A DNA stretch of 17,768 bases, from NCBI GenBank assembly GCA_002420085.1, contig DIHI01000151.1, forward strand, positions 26,425-44,192. Direction: 5' to 3'. The position numbers and the translations under genes were made by a program. The notes beneath the pieces are model-generated. The model ran no database searches and had not been told where the DNA came from. It saw only the letters and a list, made by a program, of their open reading frames with translations. This document shows, in pieces, positions 1 through 7,595 of the stretch. Numbering within the stretch: the first letter of the stretch is position 1; each line of letters begins with the position of its first letter. This stretch comes from Lysobacterales bacterium UBA5700. Lineage in GTDB: Bacteria; Pseudomonadota; Gammaproteobacteria; Xanthomonadales; Xanthomonadaceae.

Positions 1-162
1 GACCATGGCCGAGAAGTCTTCTGCCGAGATGTCCGGGCCGAAGCTGTGGCCGGTGGCCGTGGTTTCCGGTGTGTCGCTGGCAACCGGCGGCGGGACATCG
101 CTGCCGCAGCCGGCGAGGGCCATGGCAAGTGCCACGGCGAAGGCAGTGGATGGAGTGCGCAT
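1..162 (-). CDS. Lipoprotein, 5' part only; possible M28-type peptidase
   Basis: Only the first 54 codons lie in the window; the gene continues past the left edge. The reading frame is open from the ATG at 162 to base 1. It begins with a typical lipoprotein signal: a short N-terminus, the hydrophobic stretch FAVALAMALAG, and a lipobox LAGC with the lipidated cysteine at residue 19. A linker rich in Pro, Thr and Asp follows. The residues FGPDISAEDFSAMV (41-54) resemble the start of the mature part of exported M28 zinc aminopeptidases, which often begin 'DIS-DDF--HV-LASDEFEGR', but the metal ligands are outside the window. A GAGGT ribosome-binding site lies just upstream of the ATG, which supports this start. 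The product should be membrane-anchored and periplasm-facing. The lipoprotein call is firm; the peptidase call is an inference from about 14 residues. Confidence 0.75.
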   Translation of the reverse strand, partial: MRTPSTAFAVALAMALAGCGSDVPPPVASDTPETTATGHSFGPDISAEDFSAMV

Positions 163-194
163 CGGGCAGACCTCGATAGGGCGGAAAGCGCCCG

Positions 195-200
195 ATGATA
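195..200 (-). promoter_or_regulatory. Putative -10 box for the lipoprotein gene
   Basis: Read on the minus strand this is TATCAT, a 5 of 6 match to TATAAT, placed 32 nt before the lipoprotein ATG. No good -35 box is visible at 16-18 nt spacing, so the call is tentative. Confidence 0.3.
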
Positions 201-206
201 ACGAAA

Positions 207-247
207 CCGGGCCAGCACCGGGACATCTGTCCTGGCCACTGGCCCGG
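207..247 (-). terminator. Inverted repeat, possible terminator of the VNG-repeat gene
   Basis: CCGGGCCAG (207-215) pairs perfectly with CTGGCCCGG (239-247). A second small inverted repeat, GGACA/TGTCC (221-232), is nested in the loop. Read on the minus strand, the stem is followed by GTTTCGTT. The structure lies 75 nt past the stop of the minus-strand VNG-repeat gene and just before the promoter region of the lipoprotein gene. The 23-nt loop and short T run make it an imperfect intrinsic terminator. Confidence 0.4.
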
Positions 248-321
248 TCCGGGTCGGCTCGATGCGCTGGCGAGCCGGCCGATCGGCACCCGTCGATCGG
301 TCCGGATGCCTCGCATCGGTC

Positions 322-996
322 CTACTTCGGGCGATCCCCGGAGAAGCGGATCGGATCGGCGCCGCTGATGGTACCGACCACGGCACTCTGATGGACGTGC
401 AGTTCGACTTCCTGCTCGAAGTTCAGATCGCCATCGACGCGCGAGCCGGGACCGATGATCACGGTCGGCGGGGTTCGGGTGCCCCAGCCGAACCAGCGCA
501 TGCCGGACGGCTTGCGAACCGTGATGGAGCCGCGCACGTGGACATCGCGCACCAGGTCCAGGCTGCCATTGACGGTTTCGATCGCGCCGACCTCGGCACC
601 TTCGAGTGTCATCGAGCCATTGACGTTCTCGACGGCACCACCGACGACCGTGCCGGCATCGATCGAAATGCCGCCGTTGACGGTTTCGATGTCACCGCTG
701 ACCTGCACGCGCAAACCGACCCGCACCGCGCCATTGACGCTTTCGAGGGTGCCGACCTTGGCGTCATCCTCGACCGTGATGCTGCCGTTGACGGTGCTGG
801 CCTCATCCACTTCGGAACCGCTGCGGATGCGAACGGCACCATTGACGGTGCTGACTTCCGAGTAACGATGGCCGCTCTCGGCGGTGACGGCACCATTGAC
901 CTTGCTGATTTCCAGCGGCTCGCCGTCGGTCTCGTGGGCCGAGGAAACCGACGCCGCAGCGAGCAGCAGGATGGCAGAAACGACTACGTAGCGCAT
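322..996 (-). CDS. Exported protein of seven VNG repeats, predicted beta-solenoid
   Basis: This 224-residue protein has a clear signal peptide (residues 1-20, ending SVSSA). The motif VNG starts at residues 33, 51, 69, 87, 106, 125 and 142, a period of 17-19 residues. Each VNG is followed by A, S or G and a hydrophobic residue, as in VNGAV, VNGSI and VNGGI. Hydrophobic and polar residues alternate within each unit, which suggests one coil of a right-handed beta-solenoid per unit, as in bactofilin and DUF4097-type domains. A last segment (about 160-224) carries a Trp/Gly-rich turn and further strand-like stretches. The start at 996 is set by an AGGAG site 6 nt upstream and by the signal peptide; the frame is open further upstream but without features. 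The gene is divergent from gpmI. The role is unknown; the protein should act in the periplasm or outer envelope. The CDS is certain and the fold is inferred. Confidence 0.88.
   Translation of the reverse strand: MRYVVVSAILLLAAASVSSAHETDGEPLEISKVNGAVTAESGHRYSEVSTVNGAVRIRSGSEVDEASTVNGSITVEDDAKVGTLESVNGAVRVGLRVQVSGDIETVNGGISIDAGTVVGGAVENVNGSMTLEGAEVGAIETVNGSLDLVRDVHVRGSITVRKPSGMRWFGWGTRTPPTVIIGPGSRVDGDLNFEQEVELHVHQSAVVGTISGADPIRFSGDRPK
523..906 (-). repeat. Seven tandem ~54-nt coding repeats (VNG units)
   Basis: On the plus strand, the core GCC/ACC-ATT/GTT-GAC recurs seven times at roughly 51-57 nt spacing, and encodes the VNG motif on the minus strand. The units are degenerate at the DNA level and conserved mainly at the VNG codons, so selection is on the protein. 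They look like old internal duplications. Confidence 0.8.
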
Positions 997-1002
997 GATC
1001 GA

Positions 1003-1007
1003 CTCCT
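1003..1007 (-). promoter_or_regulatory. Ribosome-binding site of the VNG-repeat gene
   Basis: The minus strand reads AGGAG, 6 nt before the ATG at 996. It is one of the strongest ribosome-binding sites in the window and decides the start, ruling out the upstream in-frame codons. Confidence 0.8.
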
Positions 1008-1030
1008 GATGTTTCTTGATCGTACCGATG

Positions 1031-1072
1031 CCGCCGTGGTCGAGCCATCCGGCGGTGCGGCTACAATGCCGC
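1031..1072 (+). promoter_or_regulatory. Divergent promoter region with -10 box and two inverted repeats
   Basis: This lies between the VNG-repeat gene and gpmI, which point away from each other. TACAAT (1062-1067) is a good -10 box reading toward gpmI, whose ATG is 68 nt further on. It is exactly framed by GCGGC (1057-1061) and GCCGC (1068-1072). Upstream, CCGCCG-TGG (1031-1039) can pair with CCA-(TC)-CGGCGG (1045-1055). No convincing -35 box is present at 16-18 nt, so an activator or regulator site is possible. On the other strand, TACGAT (complement of 1019-1024) could serve the VNG gene. Confidence 0.4.
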
Positions 1073-1135
1073 CGACGATCCCCGCCGCACAGTGCTGAAA
1101 GCCACCGTGTCGGAAGTACCAGCCGGAATGCCGCC

Positions 1136-2662
1136 ATGCCACGACCGAAGCCCCTGGTTCTGCTCATCCTCGACGGATGGGGTCATCGCGACCCGCCCGG
1201 CGATGACGATGCGATCGCTGCCGCCGACACCCCGAACTGGGACCGGATGCTGGCCGAATGTCCGCACACGCTGATCCACACCGAGGGTCGCCACGTCGGC
1301 CTGCCCGAGGGACAGATGGGCAATTCCGAGGTCGGACACATGAATATCGGCGCCGGTCGTGTGGTGTACCAGGATCTGACCCGGATCGATGCGGCGATCG
1401 AGGACGGCAGTTTCTTCGAGAACGCCCGACTGTGCGGCGCCTGCGATGCAGCGAAGGCGGGTTGGCTGCATGTACTCGGCCTGCTGTCTCCGGGTGGCGT
1501 CCACAGCCATGAGCAGCAGATCTTCGCCCTGCTGGAACTGGCTCGCCGACGCGGGGTGGCGCGGGTTGCCGTGCATGCCTTCCTCGATGGCCGCGATGTT
1601 CCCCCGAGGTCGGCCAGCGACAGTCTGGAACGGCTGGAGGCGGCCTGTCGCCTGCACGGCGGCGCCCGCATCGCCAGCGTCTGTGGACGCTATTGGGCGA
1701 TGGACCGCGATCGACGCTGGGATCGGGTCGAACTGGCCTGGCAGGCGATCGTCGACGGCCAGTCGCCGCTGCATGCCGACTCGGCAGCGGCCGCCTTGGC
1801 CGACGCCTACGCCCGTGGCGAGAACGACGAATTCGTCAAGCCGACCGTGATCGGCGATGGCGTACCGGTCGGTGATGGCGACGCGCTGGTGTTCATGAAT
1901 TTCCGTGCCGATCGCGCGCGTCAGATCACTGCCGCCTTCGTCGCCCCCGACTTCGATGGCTTCCAGCCGCGCCACCGACCGGCCCTGGCCAGCTTCGTGT
2001 GCCTGACCGAGTACGATGCTGCGCTGCCGGCGGCGGTCGCCTTTCCGCCTGAGCAACTGCGCCATACCCTGGGCGAGGTGCTGGCCGAGCACGGCCTGCG
2101 CCAGCTACGGATCGCCGAGACCGAGAAGTACGCCCACGTCACCTTCTTCCTGTCCGGCGGTCGCGAGGCCGAGGTCGCGGGCGAGACCCGCATCCTGATT
2201 CCGAGTCCGAAGGTGGCCACCTATGACCTGCAACCGGAAATGAGTTGTCCGGAACTGGTCGAGCGTCTGGTCGCCGAGATCGACAGCGGTCGCCACGACC
2301 TGATCATCTGCAACATCGCCAATCCGGACATGGTCGGCCATACCGGTGTCTGGTCGGCGGCGATTCTGGCTGCCGAGACCGTCGATCGTGCGCTCGGCCA
2401 TCTGCGCACGGCGATCGAACGCGCCGGTGGCGAGTTGATCGTCACCGCCGACCACGGCAATCTCGAACGCATGCGCGATGCCGAGACCGGCCAGGCCCAT
2501 ACCGCCCACACGGTCGGCCCGGTGCCGCTGGTCTACTGCGGTCGGCCGGCCCGACTGCGTCCCGGTGGCGCCTTGCGCGATGTCGCCCCGACCCTGCTCG
2601 ACCTGCTCGGGATCACCGCCCCGATCGAGATGACCGGGCGCTCCCTGATCGAGCCGGGTTGA
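1136..2662 (+). CDS. gpmI: 2,3-bisphosphoglycerate-independent phosphoglycerate mutase
   Basis: This enzyme interconverts 3- and 2-phosphoglycerate in glycolysis and gluconeogenesis in the cytoplasm, and needs Mn2+. The 508-residue length fits the family (about 510). The alkaline-phosphatase-type metal site is complete: D13 in ILDGWG, the phosphorylated S64 in [10 protein letters not shown]398 and H402 in [10 protein letters not shown]439-H440 in VTADHGN, and H458 in HTAHT. Substrate-binding elements are also present: GGVHSH (120-125), FLDGRDVPP (149-157), NFRADRAR (255-262) and EKYAH (330-334). The domain between about residues 80 and 300 is the usual inserted transferase domain. The ATG at 1136 is chosen because it gives the standard [16 protein letters not shown] start; the longer upstream frame has no homologous look. 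envC follows after 12 nt, so the two are probably co-transcribed. Confidence 0.97.
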   Translation: MPRPKPLVLLILDGWGHRDPPGDDDAIAAADTPNWDRMLAECPHTLIHTEGRHVGLPEGQMGNSEVGHMNIGAGRVVYQDLTRIDAAIEDGSFFENARLCGACDAAKAGWLHVLGLLSPGGVHSHEQQIFALLELARRRGVARVAVHAFLDGRDVPPRSASDSLERLEAACRLHGGARIASVCGRYWAMDRDRRWDRVELAWQAIVDGQSPLHADSAAAALADAYARGENDEFVKPTVIGDGVPVGDGDALVFMNFRADRARQITAAFVAPDFDGFQPRHRPALASFVCLTEYDAALPAAVAFPPEQLRHTLGEVLAEHGLRQLRIAETEKYAHVTFFLSGGREAEVAGETRILIPSPKVATYDLQPEMSCPELVERLVAEIDSGRHDLIICNIANPDMVGHTGVWSAAILAAETVDRALGHLRTAIERAGGELIVTADHGNLERMRDAETGQAHTAHTVGPVPLVYCGRPARLRPGGALRDVAPTLLDLLGITAPIEMTGRSLIEPG

Positions 2663-2674
2663 ACGATCCCGACC

Positions 2675-3856
2675 ATGACTGCGTCGATTCGCCCGCGCGG
2701 CCATCACCTCCGGATCACGGCAGGACCGATGGTGGCCGTGTTGCTGTTGGCCACATTCGCTGCCGGCGCCGACGACCGCGCCGAGGCCGAAGCCGAGCGC
2801 GAACTGGCGGCCGTGCGCGAGCGAATCGCCGAGATCGCAGCGGAACAGCAGGGCTTGCAGGGCGAGCGCGACCATTCTCTGGCGGTGCTGCGCGAGGCCG
2901 ACCAGGCCGTCGCCGCCGCCGTCCAGTCGCTGCGCACCACCGAAGCCACATTGGCCACCCGCGAGGCCGAATCGGCGCGTCTGGAACGCGAGCGCGACGC
3001 CCTGTCACTGCGCCTGTCCAGCCAGCGCGAGGCCCTCGCGGCCCTGGTTCGCTCGGCCTATGCCCTGGGTCGACACGAACAGTTGAAGCTGCTGCTGGCG
3101 CAGGATCGCATCGACGATCTGGCGCGGGTGCTGATCTATCACCGATATGTGCAGAACGATCGCAGCGCCCGCATCCGCAGCCTGATGGATGAACTGGGCG
3201 CCCTGGCCGAATTGGGCGAGCGCTTGTTGGCCGAGCGGACCGAACTGGCGGCAGCCAGGGATGCTCAGCAAACCCATCTGGCCGATCTCGAACTGCGCCG
3301 TGACGAACGGGCCGGCGTGCTGGCCGCGATCGAGGCGCGTCAGCACGAGGGTCAGGCCGCACTGGCCGCACTGGAGCGCGACCAGCGTCGCCTGACGGCC
3401 CTGCTCGAACGTCTGCGCGATGTGCTGGCCGACGTTCCGCGCACCCTGGAGGAAGGCCGGCCCCTGCATCAGCGCAAGGGGGCCTTGCCCTGGCCTTTGA
3501 CCGGCCCCCTGCTGACCGGTTTCGGTGGCCGTCTGGCTGACGGCCGGATGGCCCGTGGTTGGCTGATCGCCGGCACGCCGGGCGCCGAGGTCCGGGCGAT
3601 TTCCCATGGTCGGGTCGCCTATGCCGACTGGATGCCGACCTACGGGCTGATCCTGATTCTCGATCACGGTGATGGCTGGATGAGCCTGTACGCCAACAAC
3701 GACGCGCTGCTGAAATCACCCGGCGACTGGATCGGTGCCGGCGAACCGATCGCCAGTGTCGGCAATTCCGGCGGTCTGCCACGCCCGGCCCTGTACTTCG
3801 AGTTGCTGCGCAACGGCCGGCCGGTCGATCCGCGCTCCTGGCTGCGCCCGCGTTGA
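2675..3856 (+). CDS. envC: EnvC-type murein hydrolase activator with degenerate LytM domain
   Basis: The 393-residue protein has an N-terminal signal segment (hydrophobic about 17-31), a long coiled coil rich in Glu, Arg, Ala and Leu (about 35-260), and a C-terminal LytM/M23 domain (about 270-393, beginning LPWPLTGPLLTGFGG). LVRSAYALGR (124-133) in the coiled coil is typical of EnvC. The LytM domain has lost its zinc ligands: the usual HxxxD region reads GWLIAG and the usual HLHFE reads ALYFEL (372-377), as in E. coli EnvC (LYFEI). The protein is therefore not a peptidase. By family knowledge it activates periplasmic amidases at the division septum, working with FtsEX. Placement between gpmI and a CtpA protease is a common gammaproteobacterial order. 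Met-19 is an alternative start that would still leave the hydrophobic segment. Confidence 0.92.
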   Translation: MTASIRPRGHHLRITAGPMVAVLLLATFAAGADDRAEAEAERELAAVRERIAEIAAEQQGLQGERDHSLAVLREADQAVAAAVQSLRTTEATLATREAESARLERERDALSLRLSSQREALAALVRSAYALGRHEQLKLLLAQDRIDDLARVLIYHRYVQNDRSARIRSLMDELGALAELGERLLAERTELAAARDAQQTHLADLELRRDERAGVLAAIEARQHEGQAALAALERDQRRLTALLERLRDVLADVPRTLEEGRPLHQRKGALPWPLTGPLLTGFGGRLADGRMARGWLIAGTPGAEVRAISHGRVAYADWMPTYGLILILDHGDGWMSLYANNDALLKSPGDWIGAGEPIASVGNSGGLPRPALYFELLRNGRPVDPRSWLRPR

Positions 3857-3876
3857 CGACCGGGACCGGCTGCGAG

Positions 3877-3905
3877 TTGGCTTATTGCCGGGCCAGGCGG
3901 ATAAT
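3877..3905 (+). promoter_or_regulatory. Sigma70-type promoter of ctpA, leaderless geometry
   Basis: TTGGCT (3877-3882), a 17-nt spacer and GATAAT (3900-3905) form a promoter with ideal spacing. The -10 box is 6 nt from the ATG at 3912, so transcription would be expected to start at or next to the start codon. The core of the box is also a small palindrome, CGGAT-A-ATCCG. The same layout occurs before ybeD at 5567-5595. Confidence 0.6.
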
Positions 3906-3911
3906 CCGTCG

Positions 3912-5456
3912 ATGAACGTCGCCTCCGCTCGCGTGGTGCAGACCGGTTCCCCCGATCACCTCCTGCCGGGTCGGCCCGATCCGTGTTCGGGCGGGCCTAC
4001 AGCGCTGGCCGCGCCCGCCGCACGATCCCGCCGGCCGAACCTGGGCATCCTGGGTCCGATCCTGCTGCTGGCTCTGCTGGCCGGGCCGGTGTCGGCCCAA
4101 CAGCAGGGGTCGCAGCCAACACCGGAGCCGGCACCGGCATCCGAGCCGACCCTTGCAGCCGCAACCGAGGAGGCATCCAGACCCGCACCCTCGCGCGTGC
4201 CGATCGATGAGATTCGCCGTTTCGTCGAAGTGTTTCGTACCGTTCGCGATGTCTATGTCGAGGACATCGACGACGCAACCCTGATGCAGGCGGCGATTCG
4301 CGGTCTGCTCGCCGGTCTCGACCCGCACAGCGCCTATCTCGACGGCCAGCGGCTCGACGAGGTCGAGGAACTGTCCACCGGCGCCTACCAGGGCATCGGG
4401 GTCGAACTCGTCCAGCAGCCGGATCGCAGCCTGCTGGTGATCGCTCCGATCGACGACACGCCTGCCGCCCGCGCCGGCATCCGCCCCGGCGACCTGATCA
4501 TCGCCATCGACGGCCAGCCGATCCAGGCCGACGACCTGGATCAGGCGGTGGCCACCCTGCGCGGTGCTCCGGGCAGTGCCATCCGCCTGACCGTGATCCG
4601 GGAGGGTGTGCCCGAGCCGCTGGAACTGGACGTGGTTCGCGACATCATCCGGATCACCAGCGTGCGCGCCCGGATGCTCGAACCGGGTTTCGGCTACCTC
4701 CGGCTGAGCGTGTTCCAGGGGGATACCGCGACCGCCGTGCGCGCCCAGCTTTCCGAACTCGCAGCCCAGGCCGAGGGCGGCTTGCGCGGGCTGGTCCTGG
4801 ACCTGCGCGGCAACCCCGGCGGCCTGCTGACGGCCGCCGTCGAGGTTGCCGATGCCTTTCTGGATGCCGCCCAGCTCGACGACCCGATCATCGTCAGCAC
4901 CCAGGGCCGGTTGCCGCTGGCCGATCTCGGTTACCGTGCCCACGCCGGAGACCTGCTGCGCGGTGCCCCGATCGCGGTCCTGATCGACGCCGGTTCGGCG
5001 AGCGCGTCGGAAGTGCTGGCCGGCGCCCTGCGCGATCATGGTCGGGCGGTGCTGATCGGTGAGCGCAGCTTCGGCAAGGGCTCGGTGCAGAGCATCCTGC
5101 CGCTCGACAACGGTGATTCGCTCAAACTCACCACCGCGCGCTACTACACCCCGGCCGGCCACGACATCCAGGCCAGCGGCATCACACCCGATATCGAACT
5201 CGGCAATCGCCAGCCGTCCCTGGCGGAGCCACGCGAGCGCGATCTGCCCGGCCACCTGCCGGGCAGTGATCCACCGGCGTCCGAACCCGAACCGCAGCCG
5301 GAACCGCAGCCGCAGCCGGACAGTCCGTCCGACCTGGGTGACACCGACCTCGGTGACCCGACCGCCGATCCCGACGAGGATCCCGACAACGACCCGGTCG
5401 TCGCCCGAGCGCTGGTCGAACTGAAAGCCAGAGCCGATGCCCGGAGCGGGCAATAA
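3912..5456 (+). CDS. ctpA: S41-family C-terminal processing protease with PDZ domain (CtpA)
   Basis: This 514-residue periplasmic serine protease should cut proteins near their C-termini. It has a late signal or anchor segment (about 44-62, ending GPVSAQ), a Pro/Glu-rich linker, an N-terminal helical part with the usual DPHSAYLD (137-144), a PDZ domain (about 160-242, with GIRPGDLIIAIDGQ), and the S41 core. LVLDLRGNPGGLL lies at 294-306. The catalytic serine is S364 in GSASASE and the catalytic lysine is K389 in SFGKGSVQ, 25 residues apart as in Prc. The tail (about 440-514) is rich in Pro, Glu, Gln and Asp and includes an EPEPQPEPQPQPD run. The ATG at 3912 is chosen over the earlier one inside envC because a promoter lies directly before it. 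The 45 residues ahead of the hydrophobic segment are unusually long for a signal peptide. Related CtpA proteins act on cell-wall hydrolases, which would fit the envC neighbour; the substrate here is unknown. Confidence 0.92.
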   Translation: MNVASARVVQTGSPDHLLPGRPDPCSGGPTALAAPAARSRRPNLGILGPILLLALLAGPVSAQQQGSQPTPEPAPASEPTLAAATEEASRPAPSRVPIDEIRRFVEVFRTVRDVYVEDIDDATLMQAAIRGLLAGLDPHSAYLDGQRLDEVEELSTGAYQGIGVELVQQPDRSLLVIAPIDDTPAARAGIRPGDLIIAIDGQPIQADDLDQAVATLRGAPGSAIRLTVIREGVPEPLELDVVRDIIRITSVRARMLEPGFGYLRLSVFQGDTATAVRAQLSELAAQAEGGLRGLVLDLRGNPGGLLTAAVEVADAFLDAAQLDDPIIVSTQGRLPLADLGYRAHAGDLLRGAPIAVLIDAGSASASEVLAGALRDHGRAVLIGERSFGKGSVQSILPLDNGDSLKLTTARYYTPAGHDIQASGITPDIELGNRQPSLAEPRERDLPGHLPGSDPPASEPEPQPEPQPQPDSPSDLGDTDLGDPTADPDEDPDNDPVVARALVELKARADARSGQ

Positions 5457-5471
5457 CCCTGAACCCGACGC

Positions 5472-5571
5472 CCCAAGCCCCGGTCCGAATGGCCCTGCCA
5501 ACATCCGAGCGGCCGATGATCGCCCGACCATCCCGTGAACAGCGGCCGCGCGGACCGTCGCAGGGCTTGGG
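5472..5571. repeat. Long inverted repeat between ctpA and ybeD
   Basis: CCCAAGCCC-CGGTCCG (5472-5487) is complementary to CGGACCG (5551-5557) plus GGGCTTGGG (5563-5571), with a 5-nt bulge TCGCA. This gives 16 paired bases around a 63-nt GC-rich loop. The right arm covers most of the putative -35 box of ybeD (5567-5572). It could end ctpA transcripts, or form a structure that changes access to the ybeD promoter. It matches no RNA family I know. Confidence 0.6.
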
Positions 5572-5595
5572 TCGCCGCGCCGGAAGCCCGATAAT
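5567..5595 (+). promoter_or_regulatory. Sigma70-type promoter of ybeD-lipB-lipA, leaderless geometry
   Basis: TTGGGT (5567-5572), a 17-nt spacer and GATAAT (5590-5595) sit 6 nt before the ATG at 5602. The boxes, spacer and distance to the ATG match those of the ctpA promoter. Transcription would be expected to begin at the start codon, and no Shine-Dalgarno sequence precedes it. Confidence 0.6.
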
Positions 5596-5601
5596 GCCGG
5601 C

Positions 5602-5871
5602 ATGAGCGATGACCGCCCACGCGGCTTTCAATTTCCCGGACGCTTCGAGATCGCCGCCATGGGCGCCGCCGATGCCGGTCTGGAACGGATCGTCCCCGAG
5701 GCGCTGACCGGCGCCGGCCTGAACGTGATCCCCGGCAGCGTCCGAGTACGCGGTTCGGCCGGCGGTCGCTATGTCTCGGTGCGGGTCGAGTTCGATGCCG
5801 AAACCCGTGACCACTATGAAGCCGCCCACCACGCGCTGCGCGCCCGCCCGGAGGTGAAATGGACGCTGTGA
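5602..5871 (+). CDS. ybeD: DUF493 family protein, YbeD-like
   Basis: The 89-residue protein fits the DUF493/YbeD family in length and layout: an N-terminal [11 protein letters not shown] segment, then an alternating strand/helix pattern ending in VKWTL, as in a small ferredoxin-like (ACT-like) fold. The family is widely found directly upstream of lipB; its exact role is not settled, and a regulatory or ligand-binding part in lipoate metabolism has been suggested from its fold and location. Its last 13 nt overlap the start of lipB, so the two are translated together. The start at 5602 is supported by the promoter placed directly before it. Confidence 0.88.
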   Translation: MSDDRPRGFQFPGRFEIAAMGAADAGLERIVPEALTGAGLNVIPGSVRVRGSAGGRYVSVRVEFDAETRDHYEAAHHALRARPEVKWTL

Positions 5872-6563
5872 CCGCCTGCGAAGCCCTCCCGTCGAACACG
5901 CTCGGACAGCCAGCGACGTGCTGCCGGGTGCGCGATCTCGGCCGGCAGCCCTACGAACCGGTGTGGCGTGCCATGCAGCGCTACACCGATCGGCGCGACG
6001 AACACAGCCCGGACGAACTGTGGCTGGTCGAGCACGACCCGGTGTTCACCCTCGGTCAGGCCGGCCGCACCGAACATGTCCTGTTTCCTGGCGACATCCC
6101 GGTGCTGCACGTCGATCGTGGCGGCCAGGTCACCTATCACGGCCCTGGACAGGTGGTCGCCTATCCCTTGATCGATCTGCGCCGTCTCAAGCTGGGGGTG
6201 CGCGACCTGGTCTGTCGGATCGAACAGGCGGTGATCGATGTCCTGGCCGACTGGAACATCCACGGCGAGCGCACGCCCGGCGCACCCGGCATCTACGTTG
6301 CCGGCGCCAAGGTGATGGCCCTGGGGCTGCGGGTCCGGCGCGGATGCAGTTTCCATGGCCTGGCCTTCAATGTCGCCATGGATCTGGAGCCGTTCTCCCG
6401 GATCAACCCCTGCGGCTATGAAGGGTTGCACGTGACCTCGGTGCTAGACTTGGGCGGTCCATCGCGGCTCGACACTGTCAAGACCGCCCTGGTCGAGGCC
6501 CTGTCGACCCGACTCGGCCTCACGCCCGAATGGACCGAAACCGGTCCCGACTTCTGCGCCTGA
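5859..6563 (+). CDS. lipB: Octanoyl-[acyl carrier protein] transferase (octanoyltransferase)
   Basis: LipB moves the octanoyl group from acyl carrier protein onto the lipoyl domains of dehydrogenase complexes and the glycine cleavage system, the first step of lipoyl synthesis. The 234 residues carry the family signature [20 protein letters not shown] (87-106), the catalytic lysine K151 in [22 protein letters not shown] (160-172), and the catalytic cysteine C185 in NPCGYEG. The ATG at 5859 overlaps ybeD by 13 nt and has a strong GGAGGTG site inside ybeD, though only about 4 nt away. A GTG at 5868, overlapping the ybeD stop, is an alternative and would shorten the protein by three residues. lipA, which performs the next step, follows after 33 nt. 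Confidence 0.97.
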   Translation: MDAVTACEALPSNTLGQPATCCRVRDLGRQPYEPVWRAMQRYTDRRDEHSPDELWLVEHDPVFTLGQAGRTEHVLFPGDIPVLHVDRGGQVTYHGPGQVVAYPLIDLRRLKLGVRDLVCRIEQAVIDVLADWNIHGERTPGAPGIYVAGAKVMALGLRVRRGCSFHGLAFNVAMDLEPFSRINPCGYEGLHVTSVLDLGGPSRLDTVKTALVEALSTRLGLTPEWTETGPDFCA

Positions 6564-6596
6564 TCTGAACGCCGTCCCGTCAAGGCTATCGCCACC

Positions 6597-7595
6597 ATGT
6601 CCGAACCCAGCACCCGGCACATACCGCTCGCCGTCGTCGATGCCACCGGCCCGGCAGTCGGCATCAAGCAACTCGGCGAGGACAAGATCGCCCGCAGCCC
6701 GGTCCACTTCTCCGATGCTCCGGCCCTGCGCAAACCCGGCTGGATCCGGGTCCGGTTGCCGTCCGGCAATGCCGTGGCCCAACTCAAGTCCCGGCTGCGC
6801 GCCAATCGCCTGGTGACCGTCTGCGAGGAGGCGAGTTGCCCGAACATCCACGAGTGTTTCAGTCACGGCACCGCCACTTTCATGATCCTGGGCGAAGTCT
6901 GCACCCGGCGTTGTTCATTCTGCGATGTCGCCCACGGCCGCCCGAAGCCGCCCGATCCCGGCGAGCCCGAGCGGTTGGCGGAAACCATCGCCGACATGGG
7001 CCTGCGTTACGTGGTGGTCACCTCGGTCGATCGCGACGACCTGCGCGACGGTGGAGCCGGTCATTTCGCCGCCTGCATCGACGCGATCCGGACGCGCTCG
7101 CCGGCGACCCGGATCGAGATACTCACCCCCGACTTCCGGGGCAAGGGTCGCATGGAACGTGCCCTGGAACTGCTCGCCGGACAGCCACCGGATGTGTTCA
7201 ACCACAACCTTGAGACGGTCGAGCCGCTGTATCGGAATGTCCGTCCCGGTGCCGACTACTCGTGGTCGTTGACCTTGTTGCGCCGATTCAAGGACAACCA
7301 CCCGAGCATCCCGACCAAGTCCGGCATCATGCTCGGCCTCGGCGAGACCCATGATCAGGTGGCCGAGGCCCTGGCCGACCTGCGCCGGCATGCGGTCGAT
7401 ATGGTCACCATCGGCCAGTATCTTCAGCCAACCCCGCATCACCACCCGGTGATGCGCTACTGGACGCCGGAGGAGTTCGCCGAACTGGAAGCCCTGGGCT
7501 ACCAGCTCGGGTTCACCCACGTCGCCTCCGGGCCGATGGTCCGCTCGTCCTACCACGCCGACCGAATGGCCGCCGAGGCCGGCTTTGCCACCTGA
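6597..7595 (+). CDS. lipA: Lipoyl synthase (radical SAM)
   Basis: LipA inserts two sulfur atoms into the protein-bound octanoyl chain, completing the lipoyl cofactor. The 332 residues show both iron-sulfur clusters. The auxiliary, sulfur-donating cluster is C76, C81 and C87 ([12 protein letters not shown]). The radical SAM cluster is C102, C106 and C109 (CTRRCSFC). Further family motifs are VTSVDRDDL (about 141-149), [18 protein letters not shown] and, near the end, VRSSYHAD, whose serine ligates the auxiliary cluster in known structures. The start is the first ATG after lipB; only a weak AAGG precedes it, so it may depend on transcript sharing with lipB. The stop codon lies inside a hairpin (7590-7614). 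Confidence 0.97.
   Translation: MSEPSTRHIPLAVVDATGPAVGIKQLGEDKIARSPVHFSDAPALRKPGWIRVRLPSGNAVAQLKSRLRANRLVTVCEEASCPNIHECFSHGTATFMILGEVCTRRCSFCDVAHGRPKPPDPGEPERLAETIADMGLRYVVVTSVDRDDLRDGGAGHFAACIDAIRTRSPATRIEILTPDFRGKGRMERALELLAGQPPDVFNHNLETVEPLYRNVRPGADYSWSLTLLRRFKDNHPSIPTKSGIMLGLGETHDQVAEALADLRRHAVDMVTIGQYLQPTPHHHPVMRYWTPEEFAELEALGYQLGFTHVASGPMVRSSYHADRMAAEAGFAT

Noticed and set aside
523..906. Evenly spaced repeats that could be taken for a CRISPR array
   Set aside because: The repeats are degenerate, contiguous and in frame, and encode the conserved VNG residues of a signal-peptide protein. There are no unique spacers and no cas genes.
262..1098. Plus-strand frame across the VNG-repeat gene giving an Asp/Ala/Gly-rich repeat protein
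   Set aside because: It looks like a calcium-binding repeat protein rich in DGAD-like motifs, but arises from the antisense of the VNG repeats. The minus strand has a signal peptide and an AGGAG site; the plus frame has neither.
3882..5603. A long open frame (573 codons) on the minus strand opposite ctpA
   Set aside because: It mirrors ctpA base for base in a very GC-rich region where antisense frames stay open. Its product is low-complexity and rich in Gly, Arg, Gln and Asp, with no recognisable motif, while the plus strand has a full protease active site.
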